64,000 nucleotides of DNA from Defluviibacillus sp043739385 (GCA_043739385.1 JAYUED010000202.1:1-64000), one strand, 5' to 3'; counted from the first letter of the stretch, positions 1-9,299 are shown. Numbers and translations: made by a program. The notes: generated from the letters alone by a model not told the origin.

Positions 1-474
1 CTCTCGGCCGCGAATAACATCGCGACCAGCTACAAAGTGATTAACCCTAGCCGTCCTTTTCAGATACTGGTAAATGGCAAAGCCGTTGCAGGTAGCGTCA
101 AAATCGAGCCCAATAGCTTTATGACATTGGTTTTGAAAAAATCCGGAGATGATTACAGCCTCAGCGCCATAGCAGACGCCACCCAAGGCCACAATGCGCT
201 TAAGGCTGATTTGCGGGTGTATAACCTTGTATCAGGCTGCACGGCAGTCGTCATTGCTGACAAAGAACTGAAAGTCTTTGACAATTTGACAGAAGGTGAG
301 TCACGGCGGCGAGCGATCAACCCTGTGGCTGCTGATTTGGTTGCACTGTGTGGGAAAGCACAATCTGCTGTTTTGGCGTTACCCCAGTTGCAACCTGGTG
401 CGCGCTACAGCATGTTCATCACTGGCGAAGCTTCCGCCCCGGCACTATCAGGAAAATTAGATGTTGTTGAATAA
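1..474 (+). CDS. algF: Alginate O-acetyltransferase AlgF-like protein (5' partial)
   Basis: The reading frame is open from base 1, so the gene begins before the window. About 157 codons are visible and it ends at TAA 472-474. The visible part matches the AlgF family: a beta-rich periplasmic protein with an LRVYNL segment, a later INPV segment and a terminal YSMFI-type strand. AlgF is part of the periplasmic machinery that moves acetyl groups onto a polysaccharide, working with the membrane proteins AlgI/AlgJ and with AlgX. The next gene (479 onward, 4 bp away) is an AlgJ/AlgX-like acetyltransferase, so the two form one transcription unit, probably for acetylating an exported polysaccharide. 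The acetylated polymer cannot be named from this window. Family assignment is by recognition of conserved segments; confidence is good but not absolute. Confidence 0.75.
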   Translation, partial: LSAANNIATSYKVINPSRPFQILVNGKAVAGSVKIEPNSFMTLVLKKSGDDYSLSAIADATQGHNALKADLRVYNLVSGCTAVVIADKELKVFDNLTEGESRRRAINPVAADLVALCGKAQSAVLALPQLQPGARYSMFITGEASAPALSGKLDVVE

Positions 475-478
475 GCTT

Positions 479-1486
479 ATGGGCTCGTTGCCATTAAGCC
501 CAGCATACCGACACAAACGAACTGTACTTAGTTTGCTGTTGTCTGCAGCTGCACTATTGGTTTTCCCGACCATGGTGTTTGCAGCACAAACCGATCCAAC
601 GGTGATTGACGGCAAAGAGGGGTGATTATTCCCCGCCTGGGAAAGTTTGACCGAAATTAATAAGCCACGGATTGACGCCACGCTTGCCACAGTCAGCTTT
701 GTGAACGCACAACTGGCTGTCCAGAAAATCACCTTGGTTGTGATGATAGTGCCCATGAAAGCATCGTTCTACTCGGATCTGCTGCCCGTTGGGAAACCAT
801 TGGCTGTTGACTTGACTCGGCGTTATGCCTATGCGCAGGCAGCTTTGAAGGCCGCTGGTATTTTGTCGTTTGACGACTTGAGTGTTTTACGTACGCTAGA
901 GCAATCCAAAACCCCTGCTTTTTACCGCACCGATTACCACTGGATGGCTCAAGCCTCAGAGGCCAGTGCAGTTGCTGCTGCTGAGTTGATTCAAAAGCAA
1001 GTGCACTTCACAACCCTCCCTGGTGGGGGGAGCAAGCAGGGCGAGTGGGTGAATGAGCGGCGTTATGGTGATTTGGCCTTGCGCTTCAAATCCTCCGAGC
1101 AACGCGTAATATTAGGTCGTGATCTCTTTCGGGTGCGAGCATCCCCCAAAGAAAAACAATCGCTGCTGGATGCAGACCCAGCAGAAGTTCATGTGGTGGG
1201 AAACAGTTTTGTGCAACCTTACCTAGGGTTCCCGCAACAACTGTCGAACGCACTGAATCGTCCTGTCTCTCTCACGTGGAACTACGGCAATGTAGGTCCC
1301 TGGGCGACGCTATTGCAGTAATTGGAGTCAGAAACCTACCATCAGACTAAACCCCGAGTAATCGTGTGGCAGCTGAATGAGCCACGTCTGCAGTCCGGTC
1401 CAGATGCCAAATCAGATTGGGATGCTGAATCTATTCTGAGTGATGAAGCTTGGCGCAGCCGAGTTAAGGCGGCTATCGTCAAGTAA
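479..1486 (+). pseudogene. AlgJ/AlgX-like SGNH O-acetyltransferase, broken by two in-frame stops
   Basis: A single frame runs from ATG 479 to TAA 1484-1486 (335 codons before the stop), but it contains TGA at 623-625 (codon 49) and TAA at 1319-1321 (codon 281). There is no frameshift: homology continues in the same frame through both stops. The N-terminus is a signal peptide or anchor ending near VFAA. The TGA falls where the family has Trp (GKEG-stop-LFP against the usual G-W-L-F). Family catalytic residues are still encoded: the DxH motif in TDYHWM (Asp 932-934, His 938-940) and the nucleophile Ser in GNSF (1205-1207). After the TAA the conserved tail with VIVWQLNE follows. In the family this enzyme acetylates alginate-like polymers in the periplasm. 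As written, only a 48-residue leader would be made. It could be a recent pseudogene or a base error; see findings. Confidence 0.82.
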
Positions 1487-1539
1487 GGTGAACTTTTTAC
1501 AGCCTGTCTATTAGTATCAATGAACGGCACCTACATATC

Positions 1540-2433
1540 TTGCCCAAAAAATTTCGAGTCACTTTGAGCGATTGCATCAAATTTTTTTTGTCAGTGTGTT
1601 TTGCCTGCGCGATTCTTAGTGTTGCGAACGCAGAGGAACAACCCACCACAGCGACCTTGGTTCAAGGTACGGTCTGGCAACCTGACAACGCCGCCATCAA
1701 TCCAATAGGCCAGTGGCAGCGCTTGGGCGCACGCCAACTACTAGTGCAATGGACAGCGGTAGACAATCTCGCGTTCGTGCCAGGCAGCGATCTCTACACC
1801 TTACCGACCATACCGGACTGGTCGCGCATCGCCAAAGAGCCTTGGGCACACGAGGTGATTTTGGGTCTGGCGGGGCGCTTTGATGAAAACCTAGCCCGCA
1901 ACGATTTGCCTAAATTAGTCACTATCTCAGCGCAATTGGCTTTACTTCCCACTCCTTTGAACGTGGTGGGTTGGTATTTCCCTGTTGAGATTGATCCGAC
2001 CTGGGGCCAAGTTATGCAGTTGGCCCAACAGCTAGACCGCCTACCACGCCCCCTGTGGATCAGCTTGTACGACAGTGCTAACTGGGGTGCTGAGACCTTG
2101 GCGGATTCTCTGTCGCAATGGTTGCCTCCTGATGTGGGCGTATTTTTTCAGGACGGTGTAGGCGTCCATGCGCGAACAGCGAAAGTTGCCTTGCACTATG
2201 CTGATGTGTTGGTCGCTCGCTTCGGCAAACACCGCGTAAAACTGATTGCTGAAGCCTTCAGACCACAAGTTGGCGGTGGCTTCCGCTCGGCCACAGCACA
2301 AGAGTTATTACCTCAACTGGCCACATACAAGGGCCATGAGATTTACCTGTTTGATGGCCCACACTACGTGCCCAACACACTGGTTGATCAACTGGTACAG
2401 AGCAACACCGCAGCGCTCAAGGACAGGAAATAG
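1540..2433 (+). CDS. Secreted protein of exopolysaccharide region, possibly glycoside-hydrolase-like
   Basis: A 297-residue protein with an N-terminal basic, hydrophobic signal peptide ending around SVANA (about residue 31), so it is exported. The chosen start is TTG 1540. The frame is open back to 1492 without ATG or GTG, and no clear ribosome site decides the start. The body has many Trp residues and alternating hydrophobic strands (LLVQW, VGWYFP, LWISLY, VGVFFQDGVGVH, VKLIAEAF, IYLFDGPHY), as in (beta/alpha)8-barrel enzymes, and it reminds me of the DUF4434 glycosidase-like family. I cannot point to certain catalytic acids. It lies just after the algF/algJ-like genes on the same strand, so a role in trimming or handling the exported polysaccharide is plausible inference. 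Confidence 0.6.
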   Translation: MPKKFRVTLSDCIKFFLSVCFACAILSVANAEEQPTTATLVQGTVWQPDNAAINPIGQWQRLGARQLLVQWTAVDNLAFVPGSDLYTLPTIPDWSRIAKEPWAHEVILGLAGRFDENLARNDLPKLVTISAQLALLPTPLNVVGWYFPVEIDPTWGQVMQLAQQLDRLPRPLWISLYDSANWGAETLADSLSQWLPPDVGVFFQDGVGVHARTAKVALHYADVLVARFGKHRVKLIAEAFRPQVGGGFRSATAQELLPQLATYKGHEIYLFDGPHYVPNTLVDQLVQSNTAALKDRK

Positions 2434-2436
2434 CGA

Positions 2437-3591
2437 TTAGCGCGCGCTGGCAATTGGTGAAAACTCGCTTACGTCCTGTCCTAACAAGCTCGCAATGATG
2501 CGAGAGCACGCATGACCATCACCGTACGGATTGCAAACTTGCGAAAAAGAGCGCCATAGCACCGGGTCTTCAAACAGCGCTGTTACTGTTTCTACAATTT
2601 TTACTTTTGACGTGCCTACCAAGCGCACTACGCCTGCTGCTAAGGCTTCAGGCCGTTCTGTTACCTCGCGCATTACCAGCACAGGTACACCTAGCGATGG
2701 TGCTTCTTCTTGAACGCCGCCTGAATCCGTCAAAATTGCATGTGCGCGTTGCATCATGCGCACAAAAGCGAGGTAGTCCAGTGGTTCAATTAGATGGACG
2801 TGACGCAATTTGCTCAGTGTGGCGTGTACTGGGCCTTGTACATTCGGGTTGAGGTGAACGGGGTAGACGATTTCAATGTCATCGCGCTGCGCCAAAGTCG
2901 CCAGCGCATTGCAAATCGAGTCAAAACCATCACCAAAATTTTCACGCCTGTGCCCTGTCACCAGCAAAATTTTGCGCCGCGAGTCTAGTTCAGGCAGTTT
3001 GGAGTCTACGTGTGCTCGCAGCGTATCGTCTATCTCCAAGCGGTCAGCGACCATGCGCAGGGCGTCAATCACGGTATTGCCAGTTATCGTGATTTTGCCG
3101 TTCAGGTTTTCAGCCATCAGATTGCGTTTTGACTCGTCGGTAGGCGCAAACATCTTGTCACTAACCACATCGACCACGCGACGGTTCATCTCTTCAGGCC
3201 AGGGCTGATGCATATTGCCGGTGCGTAAACCCGCTTCTACATGGCCCACAGGAATACCTCGGTGAAAGGCTGCGAGTGCGCAGACCATTGCCGTGGTGGT
3301 GTCCCCATGCACTAGGACGCGATCAGGCTTGACAGCATCCAGCACCGGGTCTAGGCGCTCCAACAACAAACGGCTCAGGCCATTCAGAGTTTGGTTGGTC
3401 GTCATAACTTCCAGGTCATGGTCAGCTTGGATGTCAAACAGTGCCATCACCTGCTCCAGCATGGTGCGGTGCTGGCCCGTGGTGCAGACCACCGAGGTAA
3501 TGCCCGGTGTGACGGCGAGCTGCTTGACCAGAGGTGCCATTTTGATGGCCTCAGGGCGAGTTCCAAAGATGGTGAGGATTTTTTGTGTCAT
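2437..3591 (-). CDS. wecB: UDP-N-acetylglucosamine 2-epimerase (non-hydrolysing)
   Basis: Interconverts UDP-GlcNAc and UDP-ManNAc in the cytoplasm, supplying ManNAc-type sugars for surface polysaccharides. The 384-residue length is normal. Visible hallmarks: N-terminal GTRPEAIK (residues 10-17), HGDTTT (95-100), HVEAGLRTG (117-125), TGHRREN (212-218) and DSGGVQEE (289-296). Asp97, Glu119 and His214 correspond to the catalytic Asp/Glu/His of the E. coli enzyme. It is convergent with the secreted-protein gene, their ends being only 3 bp apart, and it supports reading 1-3591 as the edge of a polysaccharide locus. The start is ATG at 3591; no strong ribosome site is seen. Confidence 0.95.
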   Translation of the reverse strand: MTQKILTIFGTRPEAIKMAPLVKQLAVTPGITSVVCTTGQHRTMLEQVMALFDIQADHDLEVMTTNQTLNGLSRLLLERLDPVLDAVKPDRVLVHGDTTTAMVCALAAFHRGIPVGHVEAGLRTGNMHQPWPEEMNRRVVDVVSDKMFAPTDESKRNLMAENLNGKITITGNTVIDALRMVADRLEIDDTLRAHVDSKLPELDSRRKILLVTGHRRENFGDGFDSICNALATLAQRDDIEIVYPVHLNPNVQGPVHATLSKLRHVHLIEPLDYLAFVRMMQRAHAILTDSGGVQEEAPSLGVPVLVMREVTERPEALAAGVVRLVGTSKVKIVETVTALFEDPVLWRSFSQVCNPYGDGHACSRIIASLLGQDVSEFSPIASAR

Positions 3592-3730
3592 TTAAGAATT
3601 ATCAAGGGCAATCCCCTTAGGGGGGAGGGCGTGTGATGCGTAATACTTCAGCTTTCGGGACATTCAATTCTGCCTTCTTTATTTGCACTGTTTCCCTTCA
3701 TATTTTTCACTTAATTTCCAGGAGCTGCCC

Positions 3731-5359
3731 ATGCTAGGTTTGATGCAAGACCAACCGTTGCTGATTTCTAATCTCATTGAATTTGCCGAACACCACCATG
3801 GTGATGGCGAAGTCGTTTCGCGCCGGGTCGAAGGTGATATTCACCGCTACACCTGGGCCAATGTGGCGCAGCGCTCGCGCCAGGTCGCTAATGCCCTCAG
3901 CAATTTGAATTTGGCCTTCAGCGACCGTGTTGCTACCCTGGCATGGAACGGTTACCGGCATTTAGAGCTGTACTTTGGCGTTAGCGGCTCGGGCTTGGTG
4001 CTGCACACTATCAATCCCCGTTTACACCCCGACCAAGTTGCTTGGATCGCCAACCACGCCGAAGACCAAGTGCTGTGCTTCGACATGACATTTTTGCCTA
4101 TCGTCCAAGCTGTTCACAGCAAATGCCCGACGATCAAGCATTGGATTGCTTTGTGCGACGCCGATAAGCTGCCTGCAGACACAGGTATCCCTGGTTTACA
4201 GAGTTACGAGGACTGGATTAGTAAGTCTTCCAGCACTTACACATGGCCAAGTTTTGACGAAAATAGCGCGTCCAGCATGTGCTACACCAGCGGCACCACG
4301 GGTAACCCTAAGGCTGCGCTTTACAGCCACCGCTCAACGACCTTGCACGCCTACGCAGCGGCGTTACCCGATGTGATGTGTATTTCAGCACGCGACACCA
4401 TCCTGCCCGTGGTACCCATGTTCCACGTTAACGCCTGGGGCATTCCTTACAGTGCAGCTCTCACGGGGGCCAAACTTGTATTCCCTGGCGCGGCTATGGA
4501 CGGTAAATCCATCTACGAATTAATGGAGACAGAGCGCGTCACCTACTCCGCAGGTGTTCCGACCGTCTGGCAGATGCTACTGACGCACTTGAAGACCCAC
4601 GCTTTGAAGTTCTCCACGCTCAAGCGCACGGTGATTGGCGGATCTGCTTGCCCACCGGCCATGATCAACGCCTTCAATGATGATTACGGCGTTGAAGTGC
4701 TGCACGCTTGGGGCATGACTGAAATGTCCCCTCTTGGAACCCTTTGCACTCTAAAAAATAAGCATCTATTGCTCTCAAAAGAGGAGCAAATGAAAATTCT
4801 GCTAAAGCAAGGGCGAGCCATCTACGGCGTCGACATGAAAATCGTTGGTGATGATGGCATGGCCTTGCCTCACGACGGCAAAGCCTATGGTGATCTGTTA
4901 GTCAAAGGCCCTTGGGTAGTTCGTGAATACTTCAAAGGCGAGGGCGGTGACCCCTTGGTGAATGGATGGTTCCCTACAGGCGATGTCGCCACCATTGATG
5001 CCGACGGCTATGTACAAATCACTGACCGTTCTAAAGATGTGATCAAGTCTGGCGGCGAGTGGATCAGCTCCATTGAAATCGAAAACATCGCAATGGCTCA
5101 CCCCGCCGTGCTCATGGCCGCGTGTGTGGGTATGTTCCACCCTAAGTGGGACGAGCGTCCGATTGTGGCCGTCGTCAAAAAACCAGGTGCGGAGGTCTCG
5201 CGGGATGCTTTGATTGCATTTTTTGAAGGAAAAACTGCCAAATGGCAAATTCCCGACGATATCGTGTTTGTTGACGCCATTCCACTAGGCGCTACAGGCA
5301 AGATGCTGAAAACCCGGCTGCGTGAGTTGTTGAAAGATTACAAGCTTCCTGGGCTTTGA
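3731..5359 (+). CDS. AMP-dependent acyl-CoA synthetase (fatty-acid or aryl-acid CoA ligase)
   Basis: Activates a carboxylic acid to its CoA thioester through an acyl-adenylate. The start at ATG 3731 is preferred over an upstream in-frame codon at 3683 because CAGGAG lies just before it and MLGLMQDQPLL is a typical beginning for this subgroup; this gives 542 residues. The AMP-binding P-loop YTSGTTGNPK is at about 185-194, followed by a GWFPTGDVATID hinge and, near the C-terminus, GATGKM with the catalytic Lys. The family covers medium and long-chain fatty acids, methylthiopropionate and aromatic acids; the substrate is not readable here. A liv-type ABC transporter follows on the same strand after a terminator. 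Uptake of an acid followed by CoA activation is a reasonable guess. Confidence 0.9.
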   Translation: MLGLMQDQPLLISNLIEFAEHHHGDGEVVSRRVEGDIHRYTWANVAQRSRQVANALSNLNLAFSDRVATLAWNGYRHLELYFGVSGSGLVLHTINPRLHPDQVAWIANHAEDQVLCFDMTFLPIVQAVHSKCPTIKHWIALCDADKLPADTGIPGLQSYEDWISKSSSTYTWPSFDENSASSMCYTSGTTGNPKAALYSHRSTTLHAYAAALPDVMCISARDTILPVVPMFHVNAWGIPYSAALTGAKLVFPGAAMDGKSIYELMETERVTYSAGVPTVWQMLLTHLKTHALKFSTLKRTVIGGSACPPAMINAFNDDYGVEVLHAWGMTEMSPLGTLCTLKNKHLLLSKEEQMKILLKQGRAIYGVDMKIVGDDGMALPHDGKAYGDLLVKGPWVVREYFKGEGGDPLVNGWFPTGDVATIDADGYVQITDRSKDVIKSGGEWISSIEIENIAMAHPAVLMAACVGMFHPKWDERPIVAVVKKPGAEVSRDALIAFFEGKTAKWQIPDDIVFVDAIPLGATGKMLKTRLRELLKDYKLPGL

Positions 5360-5370
5360 GATGATTACTG

Positions 5371-5404
5371 AAGCCAAAGCATTTTTTAGGCTTTGGCTTT
5401 TTCT
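5371..5404 (+). terminator. Rho-independent terminator after the CoA ligase gene
   Basis: A 10-bp perfect stem, AAGCCAAAGC (5371-5380) paired with GCTTTGGCTT (5390-5399), with a T-rich 9-base loop and a run of T right after. It lies 12 bp past the ligase stop, so it separates that gene from the ABC transporter genes. Confidence 0.88.
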
Positions 5405-5570
5405 GGTGTGTAAAGATGCCACTTGAGCCTAGCAAATGACGCGCTCGGCCTAACAACTGCAATGTGCAGTCGCCTCGGAGATAGTGGCTAGGGGATTCCC
5501 TTAGCGATGAACTGCACAAAACTCGTACCCTTCGCAGGTCTAAATTTGCATTATTCCACGGAGACTATTT

Positions 5571-6851
5571 ATGAAATTTGCAATGCGTCGCACGACTATT
5601 GGTGTTTTGCTGGCCTGTTTGGCTGGCGTTACTTTCGCGCAAACTGCCGCTAAGGCACCTGCCACCAAAGCCGCAGCAGCTGGCCCAATGGCTGGGCAAA
5701 CTGTCAAAATCGCGATGATCGAGGGCCTCTCAGGCCCATTCGCTAACGTGGGACAAAATCAACTTAAAAGCTGGCAGTTCGTTGCCCAGCGCTTAAGCGG
5801 CTCCAAGAACGCAGCAGGCGTGAATTTTGAAGTCGTCGGTATGGACAGCAAAGGCTCTCCGCAAGAAGCGCAAACCACGCTGAAGGCTGCTATTGATCAA
5901 GGCTTTCGCTATATTACTCAGGGTAACGGCTCTGGCGCAGCCTTGGCTTTGGCTGATGCTGTGCAAAAGCACAACGAGCGAAACCCTGGCAAGGAAGTCG
6001 TGTACTTCAACTACGCTGCAGTCGATCCTTCTCTGACCAACGAAAAATGCACGTTTGCGCATTTCCGCCTGGACGCAGACACTTCCATGAAGATGGAAGC
6101 GCTGACCACTTTCATGAAAGACCAGCCCAAGGTTAAAAAGGTTTACCTGATTAATCAAAATTACTCGCACGGTCAGCAAGTTTCCAAATACTTCAAAGAA
6201 GGCATTGCCCGCAAGCGTCCTGATGCCAGCATCGTTGGTGATGATTTGCACCCTCTGGGGCAAGTCAAAGACTTTGCACCCTACGTGGCAAAGATCAAGC
6301 AGTCAGGTGCTGACACCATCGTCACCGGCAACTGGGGTCAGGATATGACCCTGCTGATCAAAGCCCTGAACGATGCTGGCTTGAAGTTGCCTATCTACGC
6401 CTACTACGCTGGCGTGTCTGGGACCCCTACTGCCTTGGCTGCCGGTGGTGATCTTGAGGTTTATCAAATCGGCTACAACCACTCCAATTACACTGGCGAG
6501 CTGGGCTCGATCATGAACGACTTCAAAGCGAAGTTTAATGATGATTTCTACACTTTTGCGATCTATAACGGTATCGTGATGCTGTCTGACGCCATTGCTA
6601 AAGCCAAGTCTGTTGATCCCATGAAAGTTGCAGAAGCGATGGAAGATTTGACTTTCAAGGGCTTTAATGGTGAATCCAAAATGCGTAAATCGGATCACCA
6701 AATGCAGCAGGGTTTGTGGATTTCTAAATGGCAAAAAGTCGACGCGAAATACAAATACAGCGTTGAAAACACCGGCTACACCTTCGCTCCAGTCAAGTAC
6801 ATGGACGCCTATGTGGCCAGCACGCCCACCAGCTGCCAGATGAAGCGCTAA
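5571..6851 (+). CDS. Branched-chain amino acid-type ABC transporter, substrate-binding protein
   Basis: Periplasmic binding protein of the LivJ/LivK (HAAT) family, 426 residues. A signal peptide (MKFAMRR plus a hydrophobic core, cleaved around TFAQ, residue 24) is followed by an Ala/Lys/Pro-rich linker and the type I periplasmic-binding fold starting at VKIAMIEGLSGPFA. A NWGQD segment and the C-terminal GYTFAPV region fit the subgroup. It is followed by livHMGF on the same strand but separated from them by a hairpin and a terminator, which fits higher expression of the binding protein than of the membrane parts. The substrate is unproven; many relatives in this order bind carboxylic or aromatic acids rather than Leu/Ile/Val, and the CoA ligase upstream makes that possible. 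The 5360-5570 leader holds short imperfect inverted repeats near 5464-5517 of unknown meaning. Confidence 0.92.
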   Translation: MKFAMRRTTIGVLLACLAGVTFAQTAAKAPATKAAAAGPMAGQTVKIAMIEGLSGPFANVGQNQLKSWQFVAQRLSGSKNAAGVNFEVVGMDSKGSPQEAQTTLKAAIDQGFRYITQGNGSGAALALADAVQKHNERNPGKEVVYFNYAAVDPSLTNEKCTFAHFRLDADTSMKMEALTTFMKDQPKVKKVYLINQNYSHGQQVSKYFKEGIARKRPDASIVGDDLHPLGQVKDFAPYVAKIKQSGADTIVTGNWGQDMTLLIKALNDAGLKLPIYAYYAGVSGTPTALAAGGDLEVYQIGYNHSNYTGELGSIMNDFKAKFNDDFYTFAIYNGIVMLSDAIAKAKSVDPMKVAEAMEDLTFKGFNGESKMRKSDHQMQQGLWISKWQKVDAKYKYSVENTGYTFAPVKYMDAYVASTPTSCQMKR

Positions 6852-6855
6852 GTGC

Positions 6856-6883
6856 TTAGGCAGCGCAAATCTGCGCTGCCTAA
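6856..6883 (+). other. Intergenic stem-loop after the binding-protein gene
   Basis: A perfect 12-bp stem, TTAGGCAGCGCA paired with TGCGCTGCCTAA, with a 4-base loop, 5 bp after the stop codon. There is no T-run, so it is more likely an mRNA-stabilising hairpin than a terminator. The function is inferred from its position. Confidence 0.6.
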
Positions 6884-6909
6884 CCTGCCATAGCGTGAAT
6901 TGAGCTGTG

Positions 6910-6947
6910 ACTGCCGGTACATCATTTGATGCACTCGGCAGTTTTTA
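6910..6947 (+). terminator. Rho-independent terminator between binding protein and livH
   Basis: ACTGCCG (6910-6916) pairs with CGGCAGT (6936-6942), with an inner CATC/GATG stem, and a run of T follows directly. It would end most transcripts after the binding-protein gene, leaving livHMGF to read-through or to a promoter in 6948-7045. Confidence 0.75.
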
Positions 6948-7045
6948 TATGTGGACAGCAAGCATCAATTTACCCATGCATTGCAATGCGCTCCTAGGAG
7001 GGGTGCATCAAAGAGTTCAAAGATTTAAAAGATTTAGGAGGTGCC

Positions 7046-7993
7046 ATGGAGTTTTTTACCATTTCGTTGTTGAACGGGCTCAGTTATGGGCTGCTGCTGT
7101 TCATGCTCAGCTCTGGGCTGACGCTGATCTTCAGCATGATGGGTGTGTTGAATTTTGCGCATGCCAGTTTTTATATGCTCGGGGCTTATGTGGCCTACAG
7201 CGTCACCCAATTTATCGGTTTTTGGCCTGCACTGGTTGTGGCTCCGCTGGTCGTCGGCTTGATTGGAGCCGGATTTGAGCGCTTTTGCCTGCGCCGCGTG
7301 CACAAATTTGGCCATGTGCCTGAACTGCTCATTACCTTTGGATTGAGCTACATTTTGCTGGAACTTGTGCAATTGGTGTGGGGCCGCAGCTCAGTGGACT
7401 ACCGTGTACCTCCTGCTTTGGATGGTCCGCTGTTCACATTGTTTGGCACCCAATTTCCCATGTACCGAGGCTTCATGATGCTGGTCGCGATTTTGATGCT
7501 GATCGCCATATGGCTCTTGCTAACCCGTACCCGTATTGGGCTGGTGATTCAAGCCGCACTAACCCATCCCGAAACTGTTGAAGCGTTGGGTCACAACGTA
7601 CCCCGCGTCTTCATGATGGTGTTTGGCGGCGGTTGTGCCCTTGCTGGTCTGGCTGGTGTTATTGGGGGCAATGCCTTTGTGACCGAGCCTGGCATGGCCG
7701 CTACCGTCGGATCTGTAATTTTCGTGGTTGTCGTTGTGGGTGGCATGGGCTCCCTGGCGGGGGCATTTTTAGCCTCACTTTTGATTGGCATTGTTCAAAC
7801 GTTTGCCGTAGCCATTGACGGTTCATTACAAAGCGTGGCCACCATGTTGGGTGCCAACATAACAGCAGACACCATGGGCTATGTCCTGTTGAAACTTAAG
7901 GTAAGCCAGGTCGCGCCCATCATGCCGTACCTGTTTTTGGTGCTTATCCTGATCTTCAGACCCAAGGGTCTGTTGGGCACACGGGAAGGTTAA
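7046..7993 (+). CDS. livH: Branched-chain amino acid-type ABC transporter permease LivH
   Basis: Inner-membrane permease, 315 residues, nearly all hydrophobic, with about eight membrane segments. The N-terminal LNGLSYGLLLFMLSSGL and the FARASF-like NFAHASFYMLGAY segment are typical of LivH. The start at ATG 7046 is fixed by a strong AGGAGG site a few bases upstream. It is followed after 4 bp by livM, then by two ATPase genes with overlapping or abutting ends, so 7046-10898 is one operon. With LivM it forms the channel that takes substrate from the periplasmic binding protein. Length and composition are normal. Confidence 0.95.
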   Translation: MEFFTISLLNGLSYGLLLFMLSSGLTLIFSMMGVLNFAHASFYMLGAYVAYSVTQFIGFWPALVVAPLVVGLIGAGFERFCLRRVHKFGHVPELLITFGLSYILLELVQLVWGRSSVDYRVPPALDGPLFTLFGTQFPMYRGFMMLVAILMLIAIWLLLTRTRIGLVIQAALTHPETVEALGHNVPRVFMMVFGGGCALAGLAGVIGGNAFVTEPGMAATVGSVIFVVVVVGGMGSLAGAFLASLLIGIVQTFAVAIDGSLQSVATMLGANITADTMGYVLLKLKVSQVAPIMPYLFLVLILIFRPKGLLGTREG

Positions 7994-7997
7994 CGTA

Positions 7998-9299
7998 ATG
8001 TCTCAATCACTTAAAACTTATCAATTTCAACCATTTAATCTGGGCCGCTGGGTTGTCTGGAGTCTGTTTGCACTGGTCATATTGGTCGCACCGCTGGTGT
8101 TCACCAGCAGCTTGAGCCAGACCATGTTGTCCCAAATGGGCATTGCCATCATTGTGTGCCTTAGCTACAACATGCTGCTAGGGCAGGGCGGTATGCTCAG
8201 TTTTGGCCATGCGGTGTACTCTGGCATGGGCTCATTCTTGGCGATGCACTCACTCAATTTAGTGAGCAAAGGCAATCTGCACATCCCTGTTAGCCTGCTG
8301 CCCATCATTGGTGGTTTTGCGAGCATGCTGGTAGCGATTTTCTTAGGCTGGGTCACCACCAAAAAAGCTGCGACACCTTTTGCCATGATTACTTTGGGCA
8401 TTGGTGAGCTGGTTTGGGCTATGTCCCTGATGTTCCCCGAGTTTTTTGGCGGTGAAGGCGGTGTATCTGGGAACCGCGTGACGGGGCCTAGCCCGTTTGG
8501 CATTACTTTTGGGCCGCAAATCCAGTTGTATTACCTGATTGGTATTTACACCTTTGTGTGTACAGGGTTGATGTTCGCCTTCACGCGAACTCCGCTAGGC
8601 CGGATGCTCAATGCGGTTCGTGACAATCCCGAACGGGTTGAGTTTGTCGGTTACGACACGCAAAAAGTACGTTACTTTGCATTCATCATTGCCGCTTTTT
8701 TTGCTGGTATCTCAGGTGGACTGGCCGCGTTGAACTTTGAAATCGTCACCTCCGAGGTAGTCAGTGGCTACCGCTCAGGGGCTTATTTGCTGTTCACCTT
8801 TCTGGGCGGTGCCACCTTCTTCTTTGGCCCCATCATTGGTGGTGTATTGATGGTGATTGCCTTTGTGATGCTGAGTGAATTTACCAAAGCATGGCTGTTG
8901 TACTTAGGCCTGATTTTCTTGTTTATGGTGATGTATGCCCCAGGCGGTATCGCCAGCCTCATCATGATGAATCTACGGGTAGCTGCATATGGCAAGCTCA
9001 GGCAATTGTGGGTTAGCTACATTGCGCTGGCGGCGACGGGTCTGATTGTTTTACTGGGAGCGGCTACGATGATTGAGATGATTTACCACTTGCAACTCAA
9101 TGCTGCTCTGGGTTCTGAGTTGAAGTTTTTAGGTATGTCGCTCGATGCCAAAGGCCTTAACAGTTGGTTTGGTGCGGGCTTTGTAATGCTGACCGGCCTT
9201 GGTTTGTTTGAAATTTCACGCCGTCAATTCGCCAAGGAATGGGGTTCAATTCAAGAATTCATCGAAAAAGAACTCAAACGCAAAGAGGCATCGGCATGA
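7998..9299 (+). CDS. livM: Branched-chain amino acid-type ABC transporter permease LivM
   Basis: Second permease of the liv system, 433 residues. The core (to about residue 330) is the usual LivM fold, with SYNMLLGQGGMLSFGHAVY near the N-terminus and the ATP-ase contact region around RDNPERVEFVGYD. The protein continues for roughly 100 residues with two more hydrophobic stretches and ends in a charged helix rich in Lys and Glu. This C-terminal extension is longer than in the E. coli protein but is seen in many betaproteobacterial homologues. The stop overlaps the livG start in an ATGA, suggesting translational coupling. Confidence 0.94.
   Translation: MSQSLKTYQFQPFNLGRWVVWSLFALVILVAPLVFTSSLSQTMLSQMGIAIIVCLSYNMLLGQGGMLSFGHAVYSGMGSFLAMHSLNLVSKGNLHIPVSLLPIIGGFASMLVAIFLGWVTTKKAATPFAMITLGIGELVWAMSLMFPEFFGGEGGVSGNRVTGPSPFGITFGPQIQLYYLIGIYTFVCTGLMFAFTRTPLGRMLNAVRDNPERVEFVGYDTQKVRYFAFIIAAFFAGISGGLAALNFEIVTSEVVSGYRSGAYLLFTFLGGATFFFGPIIGGVLMVIAFVMLSEFTKAWLLYLGLIFLFMVMYAPGGIASLIMMNLRVAAYGKLRQLWVSYIALAATGLIVLLGAATMIEMIYHLQLNAALGSELKFLGMSLDAKGLNSWFGAGFVMLTGLGLFEISRRQFAKEWGSIQEFIEKELKRKEASA

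Noticed and set aside
479..1486. TGA at 623 as selenocysteine or as a reassigned Trp codon
   Set aside because: There is no sign of a SECIS-like element that I can support, the family has Trp not Cys there, a TAA also interrupts the gene, and many genes in the window end normally in TGA.
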